From Candidatus Krumholzibacteriia bacterium (GTDB lineage Bacteria > Krumholzibacteriota > Krumholzibacteria > WVZY01 > JAKEHA01), in contig JAOTVO010000153.1 of the NCBI GenBank assembly GCA_029863355.1, positions 1 to 6,457 of the forward strand: DNA of 6,457 bases, in the 5' to 3' direction. Each line of letters opens with the position of its first letter. Within the stretch, counting starts at the first letter, position 1. Both the position numbers and the translations under genes were made by a program. Of the stretch, positions 6,185-6,457 are shown piece by piece. The notes under the pieces are model-generated. The model saw only the letters and a list, made by a program, of their open reading frames with translations, did not search any database and was not told the DNA's origin.

Positions 6185-6457
6185 TCACCCCTCCTTCTCG
6201 CTTCTCGAGACGAGCTCGAAGGCCAGCCGCCCGCCCTGGGTGGTCACTTGAATCTCGGCCTCCCGGTTGACCCCCTGCTGCAGGAGCAGCTCGCTCAACG
6301 GGTCCTCGAGGTGCCGCTGTATGGCGCGCTTGAGCGGGCGCGCGCCCAGTGCGGGGTCGAAGCCCTTCTCGATCAGTAGCTCCTTGGCCTCGTCCGCGAA
6401 CGTAACCTCCATGTCCAGGACCTGCAGGCGCTTCATGAAGTCGCTGAGCAGGATCTC
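6185..6457 (-). CDS. clpC: Clp/Hsp100 AAA+ ATPase, C-terminal fragment (probably ClpC-type)
   Basis: The last 90 residues of a large AAA+ unfoldase whose 5' part lies beyond the window edge; the frame is open from the first base and ends in TGA at 6185-6187. The visible part is the small C-terminal subdomain of the second ATPase module. GFDPALGARPLKRAIQ at 32-47 contains the sensor-2 arginine motif GAR (38-40), followed by HLEDPLSELLL. Family members use ATP to thread proteins, either into ClpP for degradation (ClpA, ClpC) or for disaggregation (ClpB). EDPLSE after the sensor-2 helix is more typical of ClpC than of ClpB, but this fragment cannot exclude ClpB: the middle domain and the ClpP-binding loop are outside the window. 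It is followed by a hairpin and new promoters, so it is probably a separate transcription unit from bamA. Confidence 0.88.
   Translation of the reverse strand, partial: EILLSDFMKRLQVLDMEVTFADEAKELLIEKGFDPALGARPLKRAIQRHLEDPLSELLLQQGVNREAEIQVTTQGGRLAFELVSRSEKEG

Noticed and set aside
1..6457. Search for tRNA/rRNA, CRISPR arrays, insertion sequences, phage or defence genes
   Set aside because: None seen. The window is almost fully occupied by conserved envelope biogenesis genes, and I find no long direct or inverted repeats apart from the hairpin at 6103-6133.

Overview
All supportable genes in this window lie on the minus strand. They form one densely packed outer-membrane biogenesis and lipid A cluster. 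Reading from high to low coordinates the order is: 3' end of a Clp/Hsp100 AAA+ ATPase gene (clpC-type, cut by the window edge), a 140-bp intergenic region, bamA, ompH/skp, lpxD, a fused lpxC-fabZ gene, and lpxA (3' end cut by the window edge). No RNA genes, mobile elements, CRISPR arrays or phage genes are visible, and no gene-free stretch exceeds 300 bases.

The organism is a diderm bacterium with LPS and a GC-rich genome. LpxC fused to FabZ is well known in the Bacteroidetes/FCB lineage. Combined with high GC, strong G/C wobble bias and the order bamA-ompH-lpxD-lpxC/fabZ-lpxA, this suggests a GC-rich FCB member such as Gemmatimonadota. This is inference: no rRNA or other phylogenetic marker is present.

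Region by region. 6185-6457 encodes the last 90 residues of the Clp ATPase. 6045-6184 holds two sigma-70-like promoters facing bamA, each with a 17-bp spacer, separated by a 12-pair GC-rich hairpin with a short U-tract. 3738-6044 is bamA (five POTRA domains plus a C-terminal barrel). 3154-3687 is a periplasmic Skp/OmpH chaperone. 2061-3125 is lpxD. 773-2086 is lpxC-fabZ, whose TTG start lies inside the end of lpxD. 1-717 is lpxA, starting at a GTG behind a clear ribosome binding site.

The genes are functionally linked. Skp/OmpH carries unfolded outer-membrane proteins to BamA, which inserts them. LpxA, LpxC and LpxD are the first three lipid A enzymes (UDP-GlcNAc 3-O-acylation, deacetylation, N-acylation). 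FabZ consumes the (3R)-hydroxyacyl-ACP that LpxA and LpxD also use. Short gaps and one overlap suggest a single transcript from the promoters upstream of bamA. This is a conserved housekeeping locus and I see no undescribed system. The points most worth a second look are the promoter-hairpin-promoter arrangement, the regulatory consequence of the LpxC-FabZ fusion, and the run of non-ATG starts.
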